From JBDKVA01 sp039679375 (GTDB lineage: Bacteria; Bacillota; Clostridia; Acetivibrionales; DTU013), in assembly GCA_039679375.1 (NCBI GenBank), contig JBDKVA010000207.1, forward strand, positions 1 through 64,000: a stretch of DNA of 64,000 bases. Reading direction: 5' to 3'. The notes under the pieces were generated by a model that was not told the origin of the DNA, ran no database searches, and saw nothing but the letters and a program-made list of their open reading frames with translations. The stretch's first letter is position 1; every line of letters starts with the position of its first letter. The position numbers and the translations under genes were made by a program. This document shows, one piece after another, positions 18,773 through 28,526 of this stretch.

Positions 18773-19132
18773 TAATTTTCCTCTCCTTTGTAAATAATAT
18801 CTTATTACTAAATATCAGCCTCCTAATTCTACCATTGTTCAACACAAAGCGAAAGGTATAATTCGCATAATTATCCATATGCGATATGGCTACTGGCACG
18901 GAGATATAGATCAAAGGATGTGATTTCAAGCATTATCCTACACAAGACCGGTCTATATAGTTACAAAAGTTCAATTTCATTCACGGTAAAAATCGCACCA
19001 TATAACCAAACATGTGTTAAAAGAAATCCATGTGCTTTATAATCTATCCAACATATGGTATGATTGTTGATGTAAAGTTCCTGGCCTATATGTTTTCATC
19101 CATGGACCCCGTCTTACGGAGAAGGTGGTAAG
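18773..19132. other. Intergenic region before sensor kinase
   Basis: No coding region is seen. On the + strand TTGTTC (18835-18840), 16 bases, TATAAT (18857-18862) is a candidate promoter with a good -10 and poor -35. A second TATAAT lies at 19038-19043 without a clear -35. Either could drive the kinase/regulator pair that follows. Confidence 0.35.
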
Positions 19133-20893
19133 ATGCTGAAAGCAATTGGTTTTTTAAACCCGAATTATCTGCTGCGCAATCTGAAGATAAGGAATAAAAT
19201 TACCCTTTCCTTTTCAATTATGATATTTCTTTTTGTATCTTTCATAAGCTTTTTCTCGTATCACTATTCAACTAAACTGATGACGGACAAATCCATTGTT
19301 TATACGCTTGAAATACTTGAACAGATCAGTAGCAATATCGATAACAAGCTAAAGCAGATTGACATGACATCGTTAATCATACTAAATAATACAAAGGTAC
19401 TCAATGTACTGGAATATGGAAGAAGTACGCTTCTCGAAGATAAGAGCTCCGATTTGTTCAATGTTGATACCGTCCTTTTTGATGTGATGTATTCACGTAA
19501 TGATATAGAGTCGATTTGCCTCTTTGATCTGAACGGTATGCAGTGGAACACAATCAGTGTGAGAATGAACCTCGATTTTGAGGATATATATAAGAAAGCT
19601 CAAACCGGGGAGGGCAAGATGGTTTTTCTTGAAACAAACAAAACCAGGGGTGCTGTACCTGCCGTAAGGCAGGTAAGGAACATGAGCATAGAGCCTGTCG
19701 GGATGCTGATGGTAAATATTAAGGAAAGCTCAATAAATAAAGTGTTTTCCAATGAAATCGGCAAAATGCAGGGCAAGGTATATGTCATCGACGAAGACAG
19801 CACGATCATATCGTGTTCGGACAGCGAGCTCGCAGGTACGAGACTGAGCCAGGGAATTTCAGATAAACTGAACGATCAGTCGGGATATGTCATGGGTGCG
19901 ATCAATAACGAAGAATCCATTATTACATACTATCCTTCAAAATATAACAAGTGGAAGTATATAGCGGTAATCCCCTTGAGTGCAATTACAGCCGAGACAG
20001 CCTATATCGGAAAGTTCAGTACGATTGCATTCTGTGTGGTTGTCATTCTATTTATTCCCTTGACCTATGTGGTTGCATCAGGCATCACGGTACCCATCCG
20101 GAATATGGCTCAGTACATGAAGGGGGCAAAGATCAAGGGATGGTCCCCCAAAATGAATTATGTCGGCAATGATGAAATCGCTTACCTTTCTGATTCCTTC
20201 AATGAGATGGTGGACAGGATAAATCATCTGATCAATGAACTGAATGAGCAGAATTACAGACAGAAAAAACATGAGCTTCAGGCTCTTCAGGCGCAAATAA
20301 ATCCCCATTTCCTGTATAATACTTTGGAGATTGTCAATTGTATGGCTTTGGTAAGGAATGCGCCTGAAATAGGCGATATGGTTAAGACACTGGCTAGTAT
20401 GATGCGATACAGCATGAATTTCAAGGAAAGTATCGTTACGGTAGAAATGGAGTTGCAGCATGTGAAGAATTATTTATATATTCAGAATGAAAGGTATAGG
20501 GACAAGCTTTCGGTTGATTACGACATAGATGACAGGATCCTCGATTCTCCCATTTTGAAACTTACGCTTCAACCCATAGCGGAAAATGCTGTCATCCATG
20601 CCTTCAAGGGTATACAGAAGGATAATGCCATTATCATTTCCGGTACTATTGTATCTGATAAGGTCAGGATATGTATCATTGACAACGGAAGAGGAATGGA
20701 CGAAAAAACGGTCAATTGTTTGTTGAACGATGATGTGGATGATCTGTCACAGGGAAAAACTCACACGGGTATAGGAACAGGTAATGTGAACAGGCGGCTG
20801 AAGCTGACCTTCGGCGAGGAATACGGCCTTGTAGTAGCAAGTGAACCGGGCAGGGGTACAAAAGTTGAAATTTGGCTGCCGATCGAGGCTTAG
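19133..20893 (+). CDS. YesM-family sensor histidine kinase
   Basis: 586 residues. An N-terminal membrane helix (~27-48), an extracellular Cache-like sensing region (~50-295), a second membrane helix (~300-322), and a HAMP segment are followed by the His_kinase domain with QINPHFLYNTLE (His about 392) and an HATPase domain (IAENAVIHAF, DNGRGM, GTGNVNRRL). Such kinases sense extracellular sugars or related signals and phosphorylate AraC-type regulators. It pairs with the next gene, about 110 bases downstream, and the pair precedes a sugar importer it probably controls. Confidence 0.94.
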   Translation: MLKAIGFLNPNYLLRNLKIRNKITLSFSIMIFLFVSFISFFSYHYSTKLMTDKSIVYTLEILEQISSNIDNKLKQIDMTSLIILNNTKVLNVLEYGRSTLLEDKSSDLFNVDTVLFDVMYSRNDIESICLFDLNGMQWNTISVRMNLDFEDIYKKAQTGEGKMVFLETNKTRGAVPAVRQVRNMSIEPVGMLMVNIKESSINKVFSNEIGKMQGKVYVIDEDSTIISCSDSELAGTRLSQGISDKLNDQSGYVMGAINNEESIITYYPSKYNKWKYIAVIPLSAITAETAYIGKFSTIAFCVVVILFIPLTYVVASGITVPIRNMAQYMKGAKIKGWSPKMNYVGNDEIAYLSDSFNEMVDRINHLINELNEQNYRQKKHELQALQAQINPHFLYNTLEIVNCMALVRNAPEIGDMVKTLASMMRYSMNFKESIVTVEMELQHVKNYLYIQNERYRDKLSVDYDIDDRILDSPILKLTLQPIAENAVIHAFKGIQKDNAIIISGTIVSDKVRICIIDNGRGMDEKTVNCLLNDDVDDLSQGKTHTGIGTGNVNRRLKLTFGEEYGLVVASEPGRGTKVEIWLPIEA

Positions 20894-21005
20894 CCAATCC
20901 GTTTTGCTCAGGGAGCCTGGATGCGGCCTGCCTATGCCGGCATCCTGCCAGGGTGCCGGTATAGGCTTTTGCGATGCAGCCAATAATCATAGAGGAGCGG
21001 AATAT

Positions 21006-22592
21006 ATGTACAAGCTGATTATAGTAGAAGATGAATTCGTGATCAGAAAGACGCTTTCTGAAGCTTTGAACTGGAATGAAGCCGGTTGTATCGTAACAGG
21101 TACGGCTGAGGGCGGGATCCAGGCGCTTGATTTAATTGAAATAGACAGGCCGGACATTATTATTTCCGATATAAAAATGGATGGTATGGATGGGATAGAG
21201 CTTTGCCAAAAAGTAAAAGATATTCATCCTGAAATCAAGGTAATCATTATTACCGGACACGGTGAGTTTGATTATGCCCAATCGGCGCTTAAGCTTGGCG
21301 TGAAGGATCTTATACTTAAACCTATTGATCATAATGAGCTGATGAATTCAGTCCGCAAAGCGATTGCGGAAATTGAACTGGAGAAAGTAAAGAAAGATGA
21401 ATTTCAGAGGATGAAAAAAACAATAGAAGAGAATATTTCGGCACTAAGAGAGAATTTTCTGCTGGAGCTGCTTTCAAACAGCAGTATGAACAGAGAAGAG
21501 ATATATGACAAAATGAGCTTTTTCAGTATTTCCTTTGAAAAGTATTATGTCATGGCACTTGAAATAGACCGTTACGATGACTTCCTCAATAATAACGGTG
21601 AAATGGACAGACAGCTGAAAAGGATGGTTATCCGGCAAAACTGTATGAAGGTTATTGATAAATATTCAAAAGGATATCTTTTTGAAAAAGAAACAAAGCT
21701 GGGAATGGTAATACAATCAGGCGAACCGGATATCATCACGATCGCGGAAGAGATCCAGGCTGCGATAAAAAAGGAAATCGATTTATCCGTGACGATAGGC
21801 ATAAGTGAACCTGCGGAAGGATATGAAGACTTTATAAGCGCTTTTAAACAGTCCGCACACGCATTAAGGCATAAGTATTATCTGGGCGATGGGGCCATTA
21901 TTTCTGTTTCAGATATTGTCGCCAGCCTGGTGAAGGAAAATATAAAGATCCAGCCGGATTATTCCCGGATTATCCAGTGTGTAAAGGTAGGAGACTGCGA
22001 AGGAGCATTAAAGAGGTTTGACGAGGTGATGCTGGAATTAAGGAGGAACATGCCGCAAGACATGAACTTCATGCTCAATCTGGCGGCTGAGATCATTATA
22101 GCTATCCAAACGAATTTATTTGAGAGGAATATTGATATCAACAATATCATACCGGGATTCAACCTTTATTCCAGGTTAAGCAGCTGCAATACACTTCCTG
22201 ACATAACAGAGATGATGTCGGTTTTCATAGGCAGCGTTGCCTCCCATATCCATTCCAAAAACAAAACACAGAACTGTGCTGCTGTGGCAAAAGCAATGGA
22301 TCATCTTAAAAAGAACTATTATAAGGATGTAGCACTTAATGATGTATCCGGTGAGGTCTACATGAATCCTAACTACCTGGGCAGGCTGATCAAAAAGGAA
22401 ACCGGCAAGAATTTTTCAGATATTTTATCAGAAATTCGAATTGAAAAAGCGAAGGAACTGATGAAGGATATGCAGCTAAAGACGTACGAGATATCTGAAA
22501 AAGTAGGCATAAGCGACAGCCGTTATTTCAGCCAGCTGTTTCGGAAAATGACAGGCTTTACTCCAACCGAGTATAGAAATTCCATTATGTAA
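21006..22592 (+). CDS. AraC-type response regulator (YesN-like)
   Basis: 528 residues from the ATG at 21006, which follows GAGGAGCGG; the frame is open upstream to 20841 but would run into the kinase gene. Receiver domain 1-120 with VEDE and phospho-Asp 55 (IISDIKMDGMDG), a variable middle, and a C-terminal AraC double helix-turn-helix (~425-528; YMNPNYLGRLIKKETG, GISDSRYFSQLFRKMTG). It is the DNA-binding partner of the YesM-like kinase. The next gene is an ABC sugar-binding protein, its likely target. Confidence 0.94.
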   Translation: MYKLIIVEDEFVIRKTLSEALNWNEAGCIVTGTAEGGIQALDLIEIDRPDIIISDIKMDGMDGIELCQKVKDIHPEIKVIIITGHGEFDYAQSALKLGVKDLILKPIDHNELMNSVRKAIAEIELEKVKKDEFQRMKKTIEENISALRENFLLELLSNSSMNREEIYDKMSFFSISFEKYYVMALEIDRYDDFLNNNGEMDRQLKRMVIRQNCMKVIDKYSKGYLFEKETKLGMVIQSGEPDIITIAEEIQAAIKKEIDLSVTIGISEPAEGYEDFISAFKQSAHALRHKYYLGDGAIISVSDIVASLVKENIKIQPDYSRIIQCVKVGDCEGALKRFDEVMLELRRNMPQDMNFMLNLAAEIIIAIQTNLFERNIDINNIIPGFNLYSRLSSCNTLPDITEMMSVFIGSVASHIHSKNKTQNCAAVAKAMDHLKKNYYKDVALNDVSGEVYMNPNYLGRLIKKETGKNFSDILSEIRIEKAKELMKDMQLKTYEISEKVGISDSRYFSQLFRKMTGFTPTEYRNSIM

Positions 22593-22723
22593 TTTAAGTA
22601 ATTTAAGCAAACAAAAAGTAAGATTACTCTCCTTAAATACCTGATGCCTGTATGGTAATATATTGCTGTCAAGAGTGCGCACCTTGCAAATTATTGAATT
22701 GAATAATTTCAGGAGGGTAAAAA

Positions 22724-24088
22724 ATGAAAAGAATTACAAGTATCTTGATCGTGTTTACTTTAATCTTTGTAATGCTTCTGGCGGCTTGCGGCGAAAATGC
22801 ATCGGAATCGGCAAATGCCGACAAACAGGAAGGTAATGCTGCGGCTGCGCAGAAACCTGCTGAAAAACCTTCAGATAAAAAAGTTACGATTTCCTACTGG
22901 TATACCGCTAATGAAGCTGATGAGGCGTCTTATTTCGTAAAATGGTGCAATGGTTCGATCTCAAAATTCATGGAAGCTAATCCGAATATAACAATAGAAA
23001 AAACCGTATTATCCAATTCAGATCAATACCAGACAAAGATAAATGCCAGCATAGCTTCCGGGGAAGTGCCGGATATATTCCAGGGATGGCTTGCAGGCAG
23101 AATGGAGCCGTTCGTAAAGAGCGGGAGCATTATGGCTCTGGATGACATTATCAATGGCGATCCTGAGTTGAAAAACGTTTTTGTTCCGATAAAGACGGGG
23201 ATTTTTGGCGGTAAGACCTATGGTATCGGGCTGATGCTTACTACTGAAGTGTATTTTTACAACAAGGAAATATTCAAGAACAACAATATAGAAGTGCCCA
23301 AGACTTATACGGAACTTAAAGACATCATCGTAAAGCTTAAAGCTAATAATATTTTACCTATGGCAATGGGTAATAAAGATCCGTGGGTAGGAACACTGCC
23401 TTTCATGTTCATATTCGACAGGATCGCAGGACCTGCAAAATATGAGGAAACCTGCTTTGCGCATACCGGCAAATTTACTGAGCCCGAATATGCAAAGGCT
23501 GCGGAGGTCATGCTGGAAATAGCGAATTTGGGGGCTTATCCGGATAACTTCAACACTCTGGACTACAATGAAGCAAAAGCGATGTTCACATCCGGCAAAG
23601 CCGCTATGTATCCGATGGGTACCTGGGAGCTTCAGAACCTTGGAGTCGAACTGGGAGACAAGCTCGGCTTCTTCAACTTCCCCGATATCGAAGGTGGAAA
23701 GGGCAGTGCCGTTGAAGACTGGATTGCAAGCCAGGATAACGCCTTCTGTGTCAGTGCAAAAGCTCCGAAGGATGAACAGGATGCTGCAATCAGGTTCCTG
23801 AAATATAACTTCTCCAAGGAAAGACTGTCGGATTATGCTAATTCAGGAGCTCTTCTTGCTCCCAGGAATTTCCCGTTGGATGAGAGCAAACTGCATCCGG
23901 CAACCGTAGAACTATACAGGCAGCTTGCAAATGTAAAACATGGCTCGATTCCCTGGGATAACCCGCTGGGGACTGTTGTAGGCAAGGAATTGAATCTTGC
24001 GACACAAAGCATCTATGCCGGTAAAAATATCAACGAAGTCTTTACAAACCTGCAGAAGATAGCCGATCAGGAATGGGCTGCCAAGTAA
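22724..24088 (+). CDS. ABC transporter sugar-binding lipoprotein 1
   Basis: 454 residues. The lipoprotein signal ends in LLAACGEN, with the lipidated Cys about residue 22, followed by an Ala/Glu/Lys-rich linker and a family-1 extracellular binding fold (VTISYWYTANEAD start; AMGNKDPWVG; AAMYPMGTWELQNLG). It captures an oligosaccharide outside the membrane and delivers it to the two permeases that follow. AGGAGGG precedes the ATG. The sugar cannot be told from sequence alone. Confidence 0.93.
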   Translation: MKRITSILIVFTLIFVMLLAACGENASESANADKQEGNAAAAQKPAEKPSDKKVTISYWYTANEADEASYFVKWCNGSISKFMEANPNITIEKTVLSNSDQYQTKINASIASGEVPDIFQGWLAGRMEPFVKSGSIMALDDIINGDPELKNVFVPIKTGIFGGKTYGIGLMLTTEVYFYNKEIFKNNNIEVPKTYTELKDIIVKLKANNILPMAMGNKDPWVGTLPFMFIFDRIAGPAKYEETCFAHTGKFTEPEYAKAAEVMLEIANLGAYPDNFNTLDYNEAKAMFTSGKAAMYPMGTWELQNLGVELGDKLGFFNFPDIEGGKGSAVEDWIASQDNAFCVSAKAPKDEQDAAIRFLKYNFSKERLSDYANSGALLAPRNFPLDESKLHPATVELYRQLANVKHGSIPWDNPLGTVVGKELNLATQSIYAGKNINEVFTNLQKIADQEWAAK

Positions 24089-24110
24089 TATTGAAATGCT
24101 GTATGATGAT

Positions 24111-24139
24111 AAGGGAAGGCTCGTGATGAGCCTTCCCTT
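24111..24139 (+). terminator. Intercistronic stem-loop after binding protein 1
   Basis: AAGGGAAGGCTC and GAGCCTTCCCTT form a perfect 12-bp stem with a 5-base loop, followed only by a few pyrimidines. A strong hairpin in this place commonly keeps binding-protein mRNA more abundant than permease mRNA. Confidence 0.7.
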
Positions 24140-24193
24140 CCTTAAAAACCGTCCTCTTAGTTTCTGCATTTAAACATAAAGGTGGAAGTTCAA

Positions 24194-25096
24194 ATGGAAA
24201 AAGTACTGAGCAACAAAAAAATCATACTCATGTTTATTTTGCCGGCTCTCATTTTATATTGTCTCATCATTCCTTACCCGGTCATATCTTCTGTCTATTA
24301 TGGCTTCACAAAGTGGAATGTAGTAGGCCAAATGAGATTTACAGGGCCGCAGAACTATATTAGACTTTTCACTGAAGATGCTTTATTCATGAATAATATA
24401 AAAAATACATTCATATTCCTGATCGCATCGATTCTGTTGCAGCAGCCTGCAGCGTTCTTTTTCAGTATTTTGCTTACAAAAGGCATCAAAGCGGAAAAGT
24501 TCTTCAGGAATATATATTTTATGCCAGTTGTTTTTTCAGGAGTTTCTGTTTCACTTATGTGGTATTTCATATACCATCCGGAAATAGGGATCATCAATAA
24601 CATCATCCGTCTTCTTGGAATCAGGGATTTCAATTTTGCATGGCTTGGCGAGGGAAAAACCGCTCTATTGGCGGTATGTGTAGCTTTGGCCTGGCAGTAT
24701 ATAGGCTACCATATGACGATATACATTTCCGGCATATCATCGATCAGCACGGATATTTTTGAAGCGGCGAGAATAGATGGAGCGAACGAATGGCAATTAA
24801 TAAAGAATGTCATTTACCCGATACTCATGCCTGTCATCCAGGTCAGCATGGTATTGATCGCAACCAGTTCTTTGAAAGCTTTTGACTATATATTCATCAT
24901 GACTTACGGCGGACCTGACCACGCGTCCGAGGTCATCGCATTCCATATGTATAATAAGGCATTTGTCCAGCTTGATTACGGATACGGATCTTCCATATCA
25001 ACGGTACTATTAGTGCTGTGCATACTGGCTTCCGTTGTGATTTCGAAAATATTCAGAGACAGAGATGTTGATATGGTAAGTAAGGGGAGAGCTTAG
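24194..25096 (+). CDS. ABC sugar permease (MalF/UgpA-like) 1A
   Basis: About 300 residues with six predicted membrane helices. The cytoplasmic EAA loop reads EAARIDGANEWQLIKNVIYP, the docking site for the ATPase. The ATG at 24194 sits 8 bases after GGTGG; a GTG at 24182 in the same frame overlaps that ribosome site and is less likely. It pairs with the following permease (1 base gap) and with binding protein 1. No ATPase gene is present, so a shared MsmX-type ATPase elsewhere is expected. Confidence 0.93.
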   Translation: MEKVLSNKKIILMFILPALILYCLIIPYPVISSVYYGFTKWNVVGQMRFTGPQNYIRLFTEDALFMNNIKNTFIFLIASILLQQPAAFFFSILLTKGIKAEKFFRNIYFMPVVFSGVSVSLMWYFIYHPEIGIINNIIRLLGIRDFNFAWLGEGKTALLAVCVALAWQYIGYHMTIYISGISSISTDIFEAARIDGANEWQLIKNVIYPILMPVIQVSMVLIATSSLKAFDYIFIMTYGGPDHASEVIAFHMYNKAFVQLDYGYGSSISTVLLVLCILASVVISKIFRDRDVDMVSKGRA

Positions 25097-25097
25097 A

Positions 25098-25925
25098 ATG
25101 AAAAAACAATCAGTTTTAACGATTTTAAAATATGTCTTTCTTTACGGGTATGCATTATTGATCATATTTCCGCTGCTGTTTATTTTAATTTCTTCGTTTA
25201 AGGATAATGAGGGGATATTTACAGATCCATGGGGGCTTCCTGCCGGTTTCCACTGGGAAACATATATGCAGCTGTTCACGAGATATGCCATGGGTATGAA
25301 TTTTGTCAATAGTTTTTATTATTCAACAGCCGGATGCATATTATCGCTGCTGGTTTGCATTACAGCCGCATATGCCATATCAAGAATGAAATGGAAGTAC
25401 AACAAGGCGGTCATGGGCTTTTTCCTTTTAGGGCTCATGATACCGGCCCACTCCACGATCATCCCGCTTTATATTTCAGCATTCAAGGTCGGGGTGAAGG
25501 ATCCGCGGATAAGCCTTGTATTAATATTCGCAGCTTTCTCCATACCTACAACGGTATACATACTGTCCGGATTCATGAAAAGCCTGCCCAGAGAGATGGA
25601 GGAAGCTGCAATAATTGACGGATGCACCATACCGGGAGCACTCGTGAGAATCATCATACCGCTTTTAAAGCCGGCAATCGCCACAGTTACGATTTTCACC
25701 TTCCTTGCGATATGGAATGATCTGCTTTTTAGTTTGATATTCATCAATAATGAAAAGCATAATAACCTGCAGCTGGCCATAACAAAATTTCAGGGCTCCT
25801 ATGGAAGCAAATACGGAAGCTTGCTTTCCGCAATAGTTGTTTCGATCATTCCAACCATTATCGTTTATGTGCTGCTGCAGGACAAGATCGTAAAAGGAAT
25901 GACGGCAGGAGCTGTAAAAGGATAA
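25098..25925 (+). CDS. ABC sugar permease (MalG/UgpE-like) 1B
   Basis: 275 residues, six membrane helices, and the EAA motif EAAIIDGCTIPGALVRIIIP. It forms the importer channel with permease 1A. GGGGAGAGC before the ATG lies in the end of the previous gene, so the two are translationally linked. Confidence 0.93.
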   Translation: MKKQSVLTILKYVFLYGYALLIIFPLLFILISSFKDNEGIFTDPWGLPAGFHWETYMQLFTRYAMGMNFVNSFYYSTAGCILSLLVCITAAYAISRMKWKYNKAVMGFFLLGLMIPAHSTIIPLYISAFKVGVKDPRISLVLIFAAFSIPTTVYILSGFMKSLPREMEEAAIIDGCTIPGALVRIIIPLLKPAIATVTIFTFLAIWNDLLFSLIFINNEKHNNLQLAITKFQGSYGSKYGSLLSAIVVSIIPTIIVYVLLQDKIVKGMTAGAVKG

Positions 25926-26089
25926 AAACAGAACAGGACATACATCCCTCCATTTTTTCGTAAAAATATTTACCCTTTTGGAAAAACCAATGAATTCCAC
26001 ATGACAGGACAATATTCTATGATGAGGGTAAGGTTAAGGTGTACGGTCCATATAGTTACACCTAACAAAAATTACTAAGGGGGATGTAT

Positions 26090-27493
26090 ATGAAAAAATG
26101 GTTAAGAAAAGCAGTCAGGCTCATGGCTGTTTTAACGGTTCTGGCATTGATCACTGCCTTGGCTGCATGCGGAAATGCTGCGGAAACCCAGGTTGAAAAT
26201 GAAAGCAAGGCCACTGCTGCTCCGGCGGTCAGCCCGGCTGCGGCTCCTGCCAAGGAAGAGGCCAAGCCGGTCAATCTGCGCATGATTACATGGATTCAGC
26301 AAACCAATCAGGATGCGATCGATGCACTGAACAAATCCTTTTCGGCAAAATATCCAAATGTAAAGATTACGGTTGATACTGCTCCTCCGAATGATTATCC
26401 GACTCTTTTACAGACAAGGATCGCAGCACAGGATGTGGATATCGTGACCAATATTTCAGCATTTGACACACTTCCTCAGGATTTCACAAAGGGCTGCGAT
26501 GATCCGGCATGGCTGACCTTCATCAAGTCCGGTGCATACCTGGATATTACGGATCAGGCTTTCATAAAAAATTGGGATCCGAATATGATCAAAAATGCCG
26601 TCTCATATGGCGGAAAAGTCTACGGCCTTGATATGGGCGCCGTAGGATACAACGGAATGTTCTATAATAAGAAAATGTTTGAAGAAAATGGCCTTAAAGA
26701 GCCTGGTACCTGGGCTGACTTCGAAAATGCCTGCAATACACTAAAGGCGAAAGGCATCAATCCGATCACCGTAGGCGCCAAAGATTCATGGCCGCTTACC
26801 TCGGTTGGCATAAGTGGTGTTGTGGGATGCTGTGAGGCGGATTTTACCGCATTTGCAAAAGGCCTCTGGACAGGTGCAAGGAAATTGAACGACGCACAGT
26901 CCATGAAGATATGGAACAGGCTTGAACAGGTCATCTCCTGGCTGGAACCCAATATAATGGCTATTTCGTACAGCGACGCACCCGGAAGATTTGTCGCGGG
27001 CAAGGCGGCAATGATGATCGATGGCACCTGGAACTCAGGTACGATATCCGGCCTGGACGCCAATTTTAAATTCGGATATTTCCCGTTCCCCGGTGACACC
27101 GATGCAAAGCCGAACCAGCTGCAAGGCAAATATGACATGCAGTTCAATATCTATTCAAAAACGTCCTATAAGGATATATGTCTGCAATGGATGGATTTCC
27201 TTTCTCAAAAGGAAAATTACACTCCATTTGTGAGCAAGCTCGGATTTTTCCCGACAATGCCGGGTGTACAATCCAGCAGTGAATTCGTAAATTCCATGGC
27301 TGATAAAAATAAAAATTTCATGCCTGCATGGGAAAAGAACATCATTCCACCAAAAGGCGCAGGGCAATATGCTTCGGGACAATGCTTCAACATCAACCTT
27401 CTCAAGGCATTGGGCGGTAATGTAGAGAATGCAAAAGCACTTGCCGACCTTGCCCAGAGTGACTGGGACACAGCACTGGCGGCCGTGAAATAA
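26090..27493 (+). CDS. ABC transporter sugar-binding lipoprotein 2
   Basis: About 467 residues from the ATG at 26090; AAGGGGG at 26078-26083 suits it better than the ATG at 26084. The lipobox is ALAACGNA. A Pro/Ala/Lys-rich linker and a family-1 binding fold follow (RMITWIQQTNQDAIDAL start; KAAMMIDGTWNSG). It belongs with the two permeases downstream and is clearly diverged from binding protein 1, suggesting a different ligand. It starts about 160 bases after permease 1B. Confidence 0.93.
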   Translation: MKKWLRKAVRLMAVLTVLALITALAACGNAAETQVENESKATAAPAVSPAAAPAKEEAKPVNLRMITWIQQTNQDAIDALNKSFSAKYPNVKITVDTAPPNDYPTLLQTRIAAQDVDIVTNISAFDTLPQDFTKGCDDPAWLTFIKSGAYLDITDQAFIKNWDPNMIKNAVSYGGKVYGLDMGAVGYNGMFYNKKMFEENGLKEPGTWADFENACNTLKAKGINPITVGAKDSWPLTSVGISGVVGCCEADFTAFAKGLWTGARKLNDAQSMKIWNRLEQVISWLEPNIMAISYSDAPGRFVAGKAAMMIDGTWNSGTISGLDANFKFGYFPFPGDTDAKPNQLQGKYDMQFNIYSKTSYKDICLQWMDFLSQKENYTPFVSKLGFFPTMPGVQSSSEFVNSMADKNKNFMPAWEKNIIPPKGAGQYASGQCFNINLLKALGGNVENAKALADLAQSDWDTALAAVK

Positions 27494-27515
27494 CCGCAGA
27501 ATAAAAGGTATCGAA

Positions 27516-27557
27516 GCCAAATTCCCGTACCGTCAGAAAGCGGTATGGGAATTCGGC
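27516..27557 (+). terminator. Intercistronic stem-loop after binding protein 2
   Basis: GCCAAATTCCCGTACCG pairs with CGGTATGGGAATTCGGC across a short loop, with one mismatch and one G-U pair. No T-run. It is placed like the hairpin after binding protein 1, supporting the same role in mRNA balance. Confidence 0.7.
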
Positions 27558-27608
27558 TGCAGATACGCTGTATTGCTTTTCACTCTAAAAAATAAAGGAT
27601 GATCGATC

Positions 27609-28526
27609 ATGCATACCGGAAAAATTTGTTTCAACATACGTTCCATGCTTTTGGGAATGCTGCCCGCTGTTTTGCTTTATGTTGCAATGGGACTCGGACC
27701 CTCCATCGCCACCTTCATTTTGTCCTTCACCGATATCAGCGGTATTGCCGGAGTTCCGTGGAAATTCATCGGGCTTGCCAACTATAAGGAATTTTTCGTT
27801 CAACAAAACCAGCGGGATTTATTGCAGGTTATCAAAAATACGGTCGAGTTTTGCATCCTTGTTACGGTAATTCAAAATGCAGTTGCTCTGGCTATTGCTA
27901 TTGTACTGAATAAAAAGGATTTGAAGCGCAGGAATTTTTACCGTGCTGTTATTTTCCTCCCTGTCGTTTTGGGCGCGCTGGTCACATCACTCACCTGGCT
28001 TACTGTACTGAATCCGCTGGGTGGCCCGGCAGAAAGCCTGCTGAGGATATTCGGCATGAGCAGCGGTTTCTTTACTGCAAACAGACAGGCACTTGAATGG
28101 ACAATATTCTGCCAGATATGGATGGCAATGGGCTATTCAATGGTGATCAACCTGGCAGGCCTGCAGTCGATACCGACAGAGCTCTATGAAGCGGGGGAAA
28201 TTGACGGGGCTTCGAAATGGAACGTTTTCCGGTACATTACGTTTCCTATGCTCTGGCCTACCATTAATGTGAATCTGGTGCTGGCAGTGATCGGTTCGCT
28301 GCAATCATTCCAGATCATTCTATTCACGACCGGCGGAAAGAATATGTTCACGCAGACAATGGCTGCAAGAGTCATGTTCTATGGCTTCAACATTAACGCA
28401 GGTTCGGGAGCCGTGGCGTTAAGGCAGGGCTTTGGCGCTACATGGGCTATGGTGTTGTTTGTGTTCATACTGTCTTTTACTCTGTTATACCAACGTTTAA
28501 TGAAAGGGAGGAATTCAGAGATATGA
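27609..28526 (+). CDS. ABC sugar permease 2A
   Basis: 305 residues, six membrane helices, EAA loop EAGEIDGASKWNVFRYITFP (Gly replaces the second Ala). It is the MalF-type half of the second importer. AAAGGA precedes the ATG. The stop overlaps the start of permease 2B as ATGA. Confidence 0.92.
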   Translation: MHTGKICFNIRSMLLGMLPAVLLYVAMGLGPSIATFILSFTDISGIAGVPWKFIGLANYKEFFVQQNQRDLLQVIKNTVEFCILVTVIQNAVALAIAIVLNKKDLKRRNFYRAVIFLPVVLGALVTSLTWLTVLNPLGGPAESLLRIFGMSSGFFTANRQALEWTIFCQIWMAMGYSMVINLAGLQSIPTELYEAGEIDGASKWNVFRYITFPMLWPTINVNLVLAVIGSLQSFQIILFTTGGKNMFTQTMAARVMFYGFNINAGSGAVALRQGFGATWAMVLFVFILSFTLLYQRLMKGRNSEI